Source: Ceratorhiza oryzae-sativae (taxonomy: Eukaryota; Basidiomycota; Agaricomycetes; Cantharellales; Ceratobasidiaceae). From it: 22,201 bases of DNA. Below the pieces are notes generated by a model. It did not search any database. It was not told the origin of the DNA and saw only the letters and a list, made by a program, of their open reading frames with translations. The stretch lies in NCBI GenBank assembly GCA_030998015.1, contig JARWMV010000193.1:1-22201 (forward strand), read 5' to 3'. Below, one piece after another: positions 14,636-22,201 of the stretch. The position numbers and the translations under genes were made by a program. Every line of letters starts with the position of its first letter. Positions within the stretch are counted from its first letter, which is position 1.

Positions 14636-14850
14636 CATCCATTATGGGAAAGGGTCGACGGTAAGAACAATTCCTTGTTCAAATCTAAAAAAAAAACAAA
14701 GGATTACACCGATGACTTGGTGTGAGACAGCCGGAACCGTCTGTTTACCACTTCTGATCATCAAAGATGACACAGGAGGCCCTCCGGGGTCGCGGTATAC
14801 AGGATTTCCGTCCTTGAAGGTAATCCAACAGAAGAACGACTCAGATTCCT
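14636..14850. other. Mostly unique spacer, no gene recognised
   Basis: Contains ACAGCCGGAACCGTCTG and CCCTCCGGGG palindromes and a run of ten A residues near 14690. A possible structured RNA cannot be excluded. Confidence 0.4.
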
Positions 14851-15039
14851 GACCCCCGATTTGCGCCAAATCGGACTCTTCCCTTACAGGCCCCCGCTAA
14901 TCGATGTAGATTTGCCTTCGCAAATCATCGATTAGTGGGAGCCCTCCGCGCTTAGGCCGCCCTGCGGGCGATCAAAGAGCGCGGAGGGGAAGAGGTTCCC
15001 TAGCAGCGTGTACTTGTACACGCTGACGACAGGGTTAGG
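14851..15039 (+). repeat. 189-bp direct repeat, copy 2
   Basis: Matches 10118-10306 in length and order. Near-identity suggests recent copying. Confidence 0.9.
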
Positions 15040-15274
15040 CTTAATTCAGCAGATAAAACAAATTGTAATAGCTCTGATTTCCCCCCTCTGCTGATAAAAT
15101 TTTGCTTACCCGTGCCCGCCTACGATCGCAGCTCCGCCTCAAGTTATATTTATTTAAGGATAAGATACGGTAACACAGCACATTTGGAAAATGTAACCCG
15201 TCTTCGCCGGAGACCGTCGTGTAGCGACGGCCCCGGCATAAATTCTAGGTTATACCTCCCCACTGAATCGTCGC

Positions 15275-15446
15275 CCGCCGGCGTTAGAGGGAATCCTAAA
15301 GATTCCCTCGTAGAAAATGACGACCGTTCGTCATTTTCAGCCGGCGGCTAAATATCGATATTATGCCGCGCACTAGCAATCGCAAACGGTTGCGATTGCT
15401 CACGTTGGTTGGTGGGACAAGTCCCACCAGCAACTAACGCGCGCGG
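15275..15446 (-). repeat. 172-bp multi-hairpin element (family A), copy 9
   Basis: Inverted. Flanked by GAATCGTCGC and GCCTTCGCAAAGCACCGATTC, whose GAATCG / CGATTC ends pair, so A sits in the loop of a larger palindrome. Copy 11 has the same flanks in the opposite direction. Confidence 0.95.
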
Positions 15447-15469
15447 GCCTTCGCAAAGCACCGATTCTT

Positions 15470-15669
15470 GACCCGTCCCCTAGAAGTTGTTGCACGTACG
15501 TGCAACAATTTCACGCTTGTAGAGGAGACGTCTGTGTGCGGCTTAAGCCGTACACAGACGGCTCCGAAGCACTCCGCGCTTAGGCCGCCCTGCGGGCGAT
15601 CAAAGAGCGCGGAGGGGAAGAGGTTCCCTAGCAGCGTGTACTTGTACACGCTGACGACAGGGTTAGGGT
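15470..15669 (-). repeat. Family F module, copy 2
   Basis: Inverted full copy, adjacent to family A copy 9. The A+F block 15262-15669 is repeated inverted at 18671-19079. Confidence 0.9.
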
Positions 15670-15984
15670 AGGAGATTTACAAAGATCGTTCGCTGCCAGA
15701 GGGGCGGCCTCGGAACCTGCATCCGGGTTATATGTGCGCCGAAATATTTCCCCTGATTGTCAGGAGGACCCTCCATAAAGGGCGTGGGCCCAGGCTAAAT
15801 CAAGGGAGCAACCCCGCCGGGACCGAAGGGCTCCTTGGGGATCCGGAGAGGGTCTGAAGGACTTGATCTGGACAGACCAACTAAATTAAAAAGCAGACTT
15901 GGTTGGATTTGCCGCCTCTCTAACTTGATGGACGGCATCCAATGCCGTCCCTTCCTAAATTGAAGTATGACCCCTATTTTTCCT

Positions 15985-16120
15985 GACCCGTCCCCTAGAA
16001 GTTGTTGCACGTACGTGCAACAATTTCACGCTTGTAGAGGAGACGTCTGTGTGCGGCTTAAGCCGTACACAGACGGCTCCGAAGCTTGAGGGTGAATACT
16101 CTTCGACAGGGTTAGGGTAG
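15985..16120 (-). repeat. Short family F variant
   Basis: GACCCGTCCCCTAGAAG to CTTCGACAGGGTTAGGGTA. The CTCCGCGC and CAGCGTGTAC hairpins are replaced by AAGCTTGAGGGTGAATACTC. An inverted copy is at 20916-21050. Confidence 0.85.
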
Positions 16121-16154
16121 CTTTTCATTGACCGCAGGCCCGGAGAAATATTGA

Positions 16155-16230
16155 TTTTCCCTTGGGTTTTCCCTTGGGTTTTCCCTTGGGTTTTCCCTTG
16201 GGTTTTCCCTTGGGTTTTCCCTTGGGTTTT
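16155..16230 (+). repeat. 12-bp tandem repeat, six copies
   Basis: Unit TTTTCCCTTGGG repeated six times without change, plus a final TTTT. Confidence 0.97.
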
Positions 16231-16265
16231 CGGGCGGAGCCCCTGCGAGCCACCCGGCCCGCTCC

Positions 16266-16437
16266 CCGCGCGCGTTAGTTGCTGGTGGGACTTGTCCCAC
16301 CAACCAACGTGAGCAATCGCAACCGTTTGCGATTGCTAGTGCGCGGCATAATATCGATATTTAGCCGCCGGCTGAAAATGACGAACGGTCGTCATTTTCT
16401 ACGAGGGAATCTTTAGGATTCCCTCTAACGCCGGCGG
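16266..16437 (+). repeat. 172-bp multi-hairpin element (family A), copy 10
   Basis: Flanked by CCCGCTCC and GGAGCGG, which pair, so the element sits at the tip of a hairpin. Confidence 0.95.
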
Positions 16438-16470
16438 GGAGCGGATATAGGGCCGCAGGGGTTAATTTAC

Positions 16471-16547
16471 CTGAGTCGACCAGATTCGAACTGGTATGCG
16501 AAGCCAACGCCAAAGATTGGTGTTTTTCCTAATTAAACTACAACTCA
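16471..16547 (-). tRNA. trnQ: tRNA-Gln(UUG)
   Basis: Acceptor TGAGTTG / CGACTCA, D stem GTTT / AAAC, anticodon stem CCAAT / GTTGG with loop CTTTGGC (UUG), T arm ACCAG-TTCGAAT-CTGGT. The variable loop is slightly long. Confidence 0.93.
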
Positions 16548-17390
16548 TAATATAACCCGTCCTAGGTGAGAACTACGATCTCATCAATAATATAACCCCA
16601 TTTTGTTTAAGGACCGAAGGCCCATGACCCGCCGCCGTATGGACTTTGATTCCGAGGTAGCCTGGAACCTCGGGGTCCAGGCTACCTCGCAATACCCCGC
16701 CTCCTGGATCTCTAGAGATCCAGGGAGCGGAGCTGCCTCAGCTGCCTAAGCTGCCCTAGAGGGACAGGAGGCGGCGGAAGGGCCGGCGAACGATCGTGCA
16801 AGCACGATCCTCCGCCGGCCCGGTTCCGATTCGAAGAATCCGGAATATTACTTTTTCGCTACCGCGCAAAGAGAACCATTGCGAGATCTTTACCCGGAGC
16901 TAGCGAAAAACTTGGAATTTAACCATGTTTGCCAATTCTGAACAACTCAGAAGTCCTTATAGACTTAAGATGGGACCAGAAGGGGGAAACCTATATAATT
17001 TCCGGAAGGTAATACTTTCCCCCTGCAAAAAGCCTAGGTACAATTAATTATACCTAGGACTTTTTGCCGGAAGAGCGCTAAAGCGGCCGTGGGCGGCAGG
17101 GGACTCCGTATTATCGTAATTTTCAATAGAGACCCCTCCGCGCTCTTTGATCGCCCGCAGGGCGGCCTAAGCGCGGAGGGCTCCAATAATCGGCGAGGTA
17201 TTGCGAGGTACCCTGGAACTTTAAGTTCCAGGGTACCTCGGAATCAGACGCCGGCCGCGCTGGGGACGCCCGAAATGCACCTTTACGGTGGTTTTGGGCC
17301 CTAGTGCCCCCCCAAGTGGGGGTCAATGGCGCCACAAGTTTTGTGGCGCGCATTGCAATCATTGGGGGTCCATTTGAAAGGGTCGACGGT
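16548..17390. other. Spacer rich in hairpins
   Basis: Inverted GTAGCCTGGAAC hairpin (16648-16690), CTGGATCTCTAGAGATCCAG hairpin, GGCCGGCGAACGATCGTGCA / CACGATCCTCCGCCGGCC hairpin (16782-16820), terminator-like AAAAAGCCTAGGTAC ... TACCTAGGACTTTTT (17024-17066), CCTCCGCGC hairpin (17135-17181), GTACCCTGGAAC hairpin (17198-17240) and I unit copy 2 (17288-17375). No gene recognised. Confidence 0.6.
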
Positions 17391-17690
17391 TACATTTTGT
17401 TAGTTGCTCAATTTTAAAATAGTGTACCTAAATTTTCCCCCAATTAAATCAAATGGAATAGATCTATCCTTTTTCATGTAATATATTTAAAATCGATCTT
17501 TAATATGTTCTCATTTTATGTAGCGGTTAAGTTCTGTTTTTTTTTTATAAAAAACTATGTCTCTTTTATATTAATTAAAAAGAGTCGGTCTGAACATACC
17601 AACTCAATACTGGAGGAATTTAATCCTCCTCCATTAGCAAGAGAAAAACGAATGGCTAAGCTTAATCAATCAATCCCTCGAGAATCGATG
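17391..17690. other. Unique AT-rich stretch, doubtful short ORF
   Basis: A plus-strand frame of 62 codons (17505-17693) ends in a charged stretch (LEEFNPPPLAREKRMAKLNQ) that looks protein-like. It has no recognised relatives, overlaps a GGAGGAATTTAATCCTCC stem-loop, and lies opposite to all supported genes. I leave it unassigned. Confidence 0.3.
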
Positions 17691-17731
17691 TAGATTTGCC
17701 TTCGCAAATCATCGATTCTCGGCGAGGTATT

Positions 17732-17866
17732 GCAATACCTCGCCGCTTCGCGGCCTCGCGCTCCCCTCCGGCGCCTGATTCCGAGGAATCAGGCGCCTCC
17801 CGTGGGGTATGGGCCCGAGCGGACCGACGGTCCCTAACCCCACGGGAGGGAATAAAATAAATTCAC
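17732..17866 (+). repeat. 135-bp repeat (family H), copy 1
   Basis: GCAATACCTCGCCGCTTCGC to AAATTCAC, containing GGCGCCTGATTCCGAGGAAT / TCAGGCGCC and CTCCCGTGGGGTATGGGCCC ... CCCCACGGGAG. The same 135 bp are at 21252-21386. Downstream, CGGTGCCTAGATTTA follows almost directly, which gives the uninserted version of the 21387-21580 site. Confidence 0.9.
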
Positions 17867-17940
17867 ATTCGGTGCCTAGATTTAGAGGGCCACGTAAAGC
17901 GCGGAGTATTTCTTGTTTTCCAGGTGGAGATTCATTTTTG

Positions 17941-18236
17941 CAGCGCGCTATGCGGCTGCCCAGCAGCGCGCTATGCGGCTGCCCAGCAGCGCGCTATGCG
18001 GCTGCCCAGCAGCGCGCTATGCGGCTGCCCAGCAGCGCGCTATGCGGCTGCCCAGCAGCGCGCTATGCGGCTGCCCAGCAGCGCGCTATGCGGCTGCCCA
18101 GCAGCGCGCTATGCGGCTGCCCAGCAGCGCGCTATGCGGCTGCCCAGCAGCGCGCTATGCGGCTGCCCAGCAGCGCGCTATGCGGCTGCCCAGCAGCGCG
18201 CTATGCGGCTGCCCAGCAGCGCGCTATGCGGCTGCC
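17941..18236 (+). repeat. 23-bp tandem repeat, about 13 copies
   Basis: Unit CAGCAGCGCGCTATGCGGCTGCC repeated 12 times without change after a 20-bp first unit. Each unit can form GCAGCGCGC / GCGGCTGC-type stems. It is open in three plus frames only because the unit has no stop in any phase. Confidence 0.97.
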
Positions 18237-18249
18237 CAGAAGACCTAAT

Positions 18250-18333
18250 AAATTAGTCTGGTCTCTATCTCGGTCAACATCGTTCCGTGGTTTGCTTCCA
18301 TGCAAGATTTATAAAATCTTGCTGGACCTGTAT
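18250..18333. repeat. 84-bp duplicated block, copy 2
   Basis: Partner of 12174-12257. It continues with CCGCCGGCGG and GCTGCCCTAGAGTAATTGACACGAGATAGGG, whose CGAGATAG can pair with CTATCTCG at the block start, making an RNA-like stem-loop of about 115 nt. Confidence 0.85.
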
Positions 18334-18382
18334 CCGCCGGCGGGCTGCCCTAGAGTAATTGACACGAGATAGGGTTTATAAG

Positions 18383-18455
18383 TGCCGAAAGTTGGAGTTG
18401 AACCAAGCATTTAAATCTTACAAGGAAATCGTTTTACCAATTAAACTATTTCGGC
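18383..18455 (-). tRNA. trnT: tRNA-Thr(UGU)
   Basis: Acceptor GCCGAAA / TTTCGGC, D stem GTTT / AAAC, anticodon loop CTTGTAA (UGU), T arm TTGG-TTCAACT-CCAA. The anticodon stem ATTTC / GATTT has two T-T mismatches, so the stem is weak. Either this is tolerated, corrected after transcription, or the copy is decaying. Confidence 0.85.
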
Positions 18456-18670
18456 GGTAGGGTTGTGGTCCTGACCCAGGGAAAATAAAACCCCCGGAAA
18501 GCGGGAAGGGGACTTAAAGACCAATTTTGTAAAGCATCATTGAAGGCATTATGTTCTTTAACAATTCTCCGCGCTCTTTGATCGCCCGAAGGGCGGCCTA
18601 AGCGGGGGCTCGTCTTGTGGCGCGCATTGCAATCATTGGGGAGCAGCTGAAAGGGAAGAGAGAGAACTCC

Positions 18671-18871
18671 TACCCTAACCCTGTCGTCAGCGTGTACAAG
18701 TACACGCTGCTAGGGAACCTCTTCCCCTCCGCGCTCTTTGATCGCCCGCAGGGCGGCCTAAGCGCGGAGTGCTTCGGAGCCGTCTGTGTACGGCTTAAGC
18801 CGCACACAGACGTCTCCTCTACAAGCGTGAAATTGTTGCACGTACGTGCAACAACTTCTAGGGGACGGGTC
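18671..18871 (+). repeat. Family F module, copy 3
   Basis: Full copy in the same orientation as 3285-3485, adjacent to family A copy 11. Preceded by partial CCGCGC and I-type pieces (18567-18640). Confidence 0.9.
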
Positions 18872-18894
18872 AAGAATCGGTGCTTTGCGAAGGC

Positions 18895-19066
18895 CCGCGC
18901 GCGTTAGTTGCTGGTGGGACTTGTCCCACCAACCAACGTGAGCAATCGCAACCGTTTGCGATTGCTAGTGCGCGGCATAATATCGATATTTAGCCGCCGG
19001 CTGAAAATGACGAACGGTCGTCATTTTCTACGAGGGAATCTTTAGGATTCCCTCTAACGCCGGCGG
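18895..19066 (+). repeat. 172-bp multi-hairpin element (family A), copy 11
   Basis: It lies at the 3' end of the LAGLIDADG gene (minus strand) and ends its frame. Confidence 0.95.
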
Positions 19067-19999
19067 GCGACGATTCTGTGGGGCTGTATCACAGGTAATG
19101 ATTTGGATGGAATTCTAAAACCGGCCCCATTTTTGTTAATGGTGCAATTTAAATTCCATTTATGACCCGTGCACGCCTGCGAACGCCTTGGCTTAAGCCA
19201 AGGCGGCCCTGGCGTGCGCGCGGCGTCTGATTCCGAGGCAATACCTCGCCGAGAATCGATGATTTGCGAAGGCAAATCTACATCGATTCTCGAGGGGGCT
19301 AAAAGATTTACCTCGGCCAAAGTAAAACAATTTGTGGAAAGATAAATTACTCGGTTTTTATTACAGAAACCACCGTCATCACACAGCCAATAGGCGAGCC
19401 CTAAAGGCGTTAATAACTCACCGATGTTGTTAGGAATTATTTTGTTACCTTCAATGTAAAATAAGTTATGGAATTCGGTAAAACAAGGCAACGAATAAGT
19501 TCTAAAATATACAGAACCATACTCCATCCCGGGCCGTGTTTTAAGAACCCGGCTCTGAGTTTTAGGAGCAGTAAGGCAATAAGTTATGAATAAGTCGAAC
19601 AGGTGAAAAAGATAATCCTTGTGAATTAGCCCTTGTTCAAATTTTAATAATACATTTACACCCCCTTTACCTTTTCTAAAATTCAAATCACCCAAAATAA
19701 GACCAATTAGTATATCTTTGTGGTATTGGGAAAGAACAAATTTCGATCGCTCTAGACTGGAAAGGCCCCGTGTTTGAACAGTTTGATTTTGGAAAGTAAT
19801 TCCCCGCCGGCGTTAGAGGGAATCCTAAAGATTCCCTCGTAGAAAATGACGACCGTTCGTCATTTTCAGCCGGCGGCTAAATATCGATATTATGCCGCGC
19901 ACTAGCAATCGCAAACGGTTGCGATTGCTCACGTTGGTTGGTGGGACAAGTCCCACCAGCAACTAACGCGCGCGGGCTGTTTAATAAATTATTTTTCAT
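19054..19999 (-). CDS. LAGLIDADG endonuclease (LAGLIDADG_2-like) with an in-frame GC insertion
   Basis: ATG at 19999-19997 (MKNNLLN), a 172-bp element, then GITFQNQTVQTRGLSSLERS, motif 1 DILIGLILGDLNF, HKDYLFHLFDLF, YSLPCFTEFHNLFY, ELLTPLGLAYWLCDDGGFC, FTLAEVNLLA, about 45 residues encoded by a C-derived GC element, then KWNLNCTINKNGAGFRIPSK and a truncated end in another 172-bp element. It is paralogous to 3706-5013, where the middle reads LLAKTLNEKWDLKCT without this insert, so about five native residues are missing and replaced. The frame is continuous from the first 172-bp element to the last. Removal of 19804-19975 joins the ATG in phase (AAC AGC GGA ATT). No S3-like exon or clear ribozyme core is seen beside it. 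Confidence 0.75.
19164..19295 (+). repeat. Simple family C variant with ATCGATG hairpin, inside the HEG
   Basis: GACCCGTGCACGCCTGCG, CTTGGCTTAAGCCAAG without the extra AT hairpin, GATTCCGAGGCAATACCTCG without the GTACCCTGGAAC hairpin, then GAGAATCGATGATTTGCG / GCAAATCTACATCGATTCTC. It shows the empty state of two hairpin sites that are filled in the other C modules. Confidence 0.85.
19804..19975 (-). repeat. 172-bp multi-hairpin element (family A), copy 12
   Basis: Splits the first eight codons of the LAGLIDADG gene from the rest. Flanks AATTCC and GCTGTT, no target duplication seen. Confidence 0.95.
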
Positions 20000-20915
20000 G
20001 GTAATTTGTGTTTTCGATCTTATGACTTCATGTTTCGTATTAAATTTCTAGGTTTTTCAACCGAAGGACCAGCTGGGATCATAATAAAAATGACCTAGAA
20101 ACATAACCCCGTGGGCAGCATGGCTTAATACTTGCTGCTCCAGGTAACCAGGTTGATCTGACTAGACCAACCTGCTTCAATATTTCAATTGACGGAAGTT
20201 GATCTGGTCAGACCAACTGACTTTTTTGCAGACGTCAATTTCCCGTCGGGTCGTAGGGGGATTGAAGAGTTATTATTGTAATAAAGCAGGCCTTGTTTTA
20301 ATTAAAGCCCGCTTTTTTAATGATGTTTCTTACCCGTGCCCGCCTACGATCGCAGCTCCGCCTCAAGTTATAAACATTTCCGAAGCCATGTTCTTGGTAT
20401 ACAAAGACCGCAGAGCTGGTCCTGCGCGGCTAAATATTTAGAATTGAAAATCTTTTGAGAACCATGGCATAGCCCGCGCCCTACAAACGAAGATGAGGCG
20501 TGACAAAGCCGACAGGACGGCGGCAATTGCCGCCCATGTCGCGGCATCTACAATACAGAACTCCTAATTGACCACGGGCCCTAGCATTAATTGTAGGGTC
20601 CCACTAATATCACCCCATTTTGTCTAAGACCTTGACCCGCCGCGGGCTGACGACAAAGGAGTAATGCCGTACTCAATAGGTTCCAATTCTGTCTAAATTT
20701 TAAATTGGTATGGTACCCCATCCTCTGAAAAAGGGTCGTCTTCCAGATGGAGATTATTCTCCTCCAGAAGACTTTAAACAAAAATCCACTTCCTTCTGGG
20801 CCTATCTACGTAGTCCGCGGAGCACGCCCTTTTAAAACAATCATTCCCTGAACTTTTCTTCCCCTTTTCCAACAGGGCGGATAAAGTGTGATTGACTAAA
20901 ATTGAACAGAAAAGC
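20000..20915. other. Spacer with no recognised gene
   Basis: Holds the hairpin GGTTGATCTGACTAGACCAACC (20150-20171), the second AATTGACG-bounded hairpin (20187-20243), a GTTGATCT-related set, GCGGCAATTGCCGC (20520) and an ATCACCCCATTTTGTC block (20608-20640) that resembles 16586-16640. No rRNA core signature found. Confidence 0.5.
20187..20243. repeat. AATTGACG-bounded hairpin, copy 2
   Basis: Same as 9603-9659 with different flanks on both sides. Confidence 0.8.
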
Positions 20916-21050
20916 TACCCTAACCCTGTCGAAGAGTATTCACCCTCAAGCTTCGGAGCCGTCTGTGTACGGCTTAAGCCGCACACAGACGTCTCCTCTA
21001 CAAGCGTGAAATTGTTGCACGTACGTGCAACAACTTCTAGGGGACGGGTC
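20916..21050 (+). repeat. Short family F variant, copy 2
   Basis: TACCCTAACCCTGTCGAAG to GGGGACGGGTC, inverse of 15985-16120. Confidence 0.85.
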
Positions 21051-21101
21051 AGGCATAATTAAGGGGTTCGGTTTGAAATATCAGGGCCCCTCTAAATCTA
21101 A

Positions 21102-21386
21102 CCCGTGCACGCCTACGATCGCAGCTCCGCCTCAAGCGTGAAGTTGTTGCACGTACGTGCAACAATTTAAGCTAGAGGATCAGCTGCGGCCCTGGCGTGC
21201 GCGGGCGTCTGATTCCGAGGTACCCTGGAACTTAAAGTTCCAGGGTACCTCGCAATACCTCGCCGCTTCGCGGCCTCGCGCTCCCCTCCGGCGCCTGATT
21301 CCGAGGAATCAGGCGCCTCCCGTGGGGTATGGGCCCGAGCGGACCGACGGTCCCTAACCCCACGGGAGGGAATAAAATGAATTCAC
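21102..21386 (+). repeat. Cluster of C, F and H hairpins
   Basis: ACCCGTGCACGCCTACGATC, a TTGTTGCACGTACGTGCAACAA hairpin (21146-21167), the GTACCCTGGAAC hairpin and the 135-bp H repeat copy 2 (21252-21386). Confidence 0.75.
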
Positions 21387-21583
21387 CTACTGACCCCCAA
21401 ACATGTGCAGCTACGCTGCATTGTTTGGTGGGCAGCAATGTCGGGGTCTACTGACCCCCAAACATGTGCAGCTACGCTGCATTGTTTGGTGGGCAGCAAC
21501 CCCCCGATATTGTAATGCCCGCCGGCGTTAGAGGGAATCCTAAAGATTCCCTCTAACGCGCGCGGCAATGTCGGGGGTCTACG
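21387..21583. repeat. D-D-mini-A composite, filled site
   Basis: Two D hairpins (21394-21431, 21455-21491) and a 47-bp mini-A (21519-21565), ending GGGGGTCTACGG. The paralogous locus at 17861-17885 lacks it. Confidence 0.85.
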
Positions 21584-21762
21584 GTGCCTAGATTTATAGG
21601 GATTCCCTGTATTACAGTCTTCCAGGGTGGAAATAAATATCCATCACAGAAAAAACCTTCCGAGCTTTAGCTCGGCATATAGCGTAAAAGACGCATATAT
21701 TATTTAACCCTTAATTTTACGCGATTATTGTAACAATAATTTATTTTGTTTAAATAAATTAA

Positions 21763-21845
21763 TACGAACAAAGAGACTTGAACTCTTACGGATCTACTCC
21801 ACTTTTACTTAACAAAAGACTGGCTACCAATTTCAGCATGTTCGC
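21763..21845 (-). tRNA. trnL: tRNA-Leu(UAA)
   Basis: Acceptor GCGAACA / TGTTCGT, D arm CTGAAATTGGTAGCCAG, anticodon stem CTTTT / AAAAG with loop GTTAAGT (UAA), long variable arm GGA-GTAGA-TCC, T arm AAGAG-TTCAAGT-CTCTT. The class II arm fits Leu. Confidence 0.95.
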
Positions 21846-22201
21846 TTTTTAAATGGACTTGTTGTGGGATTTACAGCTCCTATGTATTTTGAAATATATA
21901 GGAGTATGTTCCGGAAAAAAAGAGACCGGAGGGGAGCAAAATTTTATATAGACCCCGGAACCGGCCCTGTGTGGTCCCTCTAGGAGGGGTTTCGCCCAAG
22001 GCCATGCAGGAACGGTTCGTGCGCATGACCTTATAAGCCGATTTTGTATCGCATCATAGTATAGACCCCCAACAAGGCAATGGCCTCCCAATGCGTCACA
22101 AACGTATTGGGGGGCCATTACCTTATTGGGGGCGGATGCCCCTCAAACAATGCAGCGTAGCTGCACATGTTTGGGGGGCAGTAGGAATATGCGGTGACAA
22201 C
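21846..22201. other. Right-edge spacer
   Basis: A hairpin ATATATAGGAG/CTCCTATGTA-like AT repeat (21880-21905), a unique GC-rich stretch (21950-22030), an E-type nested hairpin (22063-22134) and a D hairpin (22139-22179). No gene recognised. Confidence 0.5.

Noticed and set aside
17809..18372. Long plus-strand ORF of 187 codons with a 23-residue repeat
   Set aside because: It is a translation of the 23-bp tandem array; three overlapping frames are open for the same reason.
20634..20660. Similarity of GGGCTGACGACAA to the reverse of a small-subunit rRNA motif
   Set aside because: The match is short, the neighbouring rRNA landmarks are missing, and a related block at 16586-16640 does not carry it.
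1..22201. CRISPR array
   Set aside because: The repeats are dispersed or perfect tandem units without unique spacers of constant length.
1..22201. Bacterial or plasmid origin of the window
   Set aside because: Fungal-type group I intron ORFs, S3 exons, class II mitochondrial-type tRNA-Tyr and TGA as Trp point to a fungal mitochondrion.

Overview
This window looks like a repeat-rich stretch of a fungal mitochondrial genome. It is AT-rich unique DNA studded with GC-rich palindromes, with compact tRNA genes all on the minus strand, LAGLIDADG homing-endonuclease (HEG) reading frames of the group I intron type, and a split ribosomal protein S3 gene. One in-frame TGA aligns with a TGG tryptophan codon in a paralogous segment, so TGA most likely encodes Trp (genetic code 4). 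I see no core rRNA signature and no complete respiratory-chain gene. I cannot name the species.

Layout. From about 7.25 kb down to the left edge (minus strand) lies what I read as one rps3 gene broken by two group I introns. Exon 1 is at about 7248-6880. Intron 1 carries a two-domain HEG, now seen as an N-terminal part (6880-5418) and a C-terminal end (3526-3033). Between these parts sits a second, different LAGLIDADG gene (5013-3706). Exon 2 is at about 3001-2624 and reads straight into intron 2 and its HEG, which ends at 209. An unrecognised open frame runs off the left edge. From 8.8 to 21.9 kb there are nine good tRNA genes plus one tRNA-like sequence, all on the minus strand and in this order going leftward: Leu(UAA), Thr(UGU), Gln(UUG), Lys(UUU), Ala(UGC), Phe(GAA), Tyr(GUA), tRNA-like, Met(CAU), Met(CAU). 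They are separated by long spacers made mostly of palindromic repeats. A further LAGLIDADG gene lies at 19999-19054.

The dominant feature is a population of modular GC-rich hairpin elements. One 172-bp multi-hairpin unit occurs eleven times at the same length in both orientations. Other families (about 200-bp units, a C5/G5-stemmed hairpin, a 58-bp hairpin and others) occur 2-14 times. Elements are built from hairpins nested inside hairpins, and both empty and filled versions of the same site are present.

Many elements sit inside the HEG reading frames. Taking out four of them at exact positions leaves one uninterrupted 555-codon frame (including the stop) for rps3 exon 2 plus the intron 2 HEG. 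Single precise removals also restore frames in the other HEGs. Several elements are flanked by 3-6-bp direct repeats. The elements are therefore either very recent mobile insertions or are tolerated because something removes or bypasses them.
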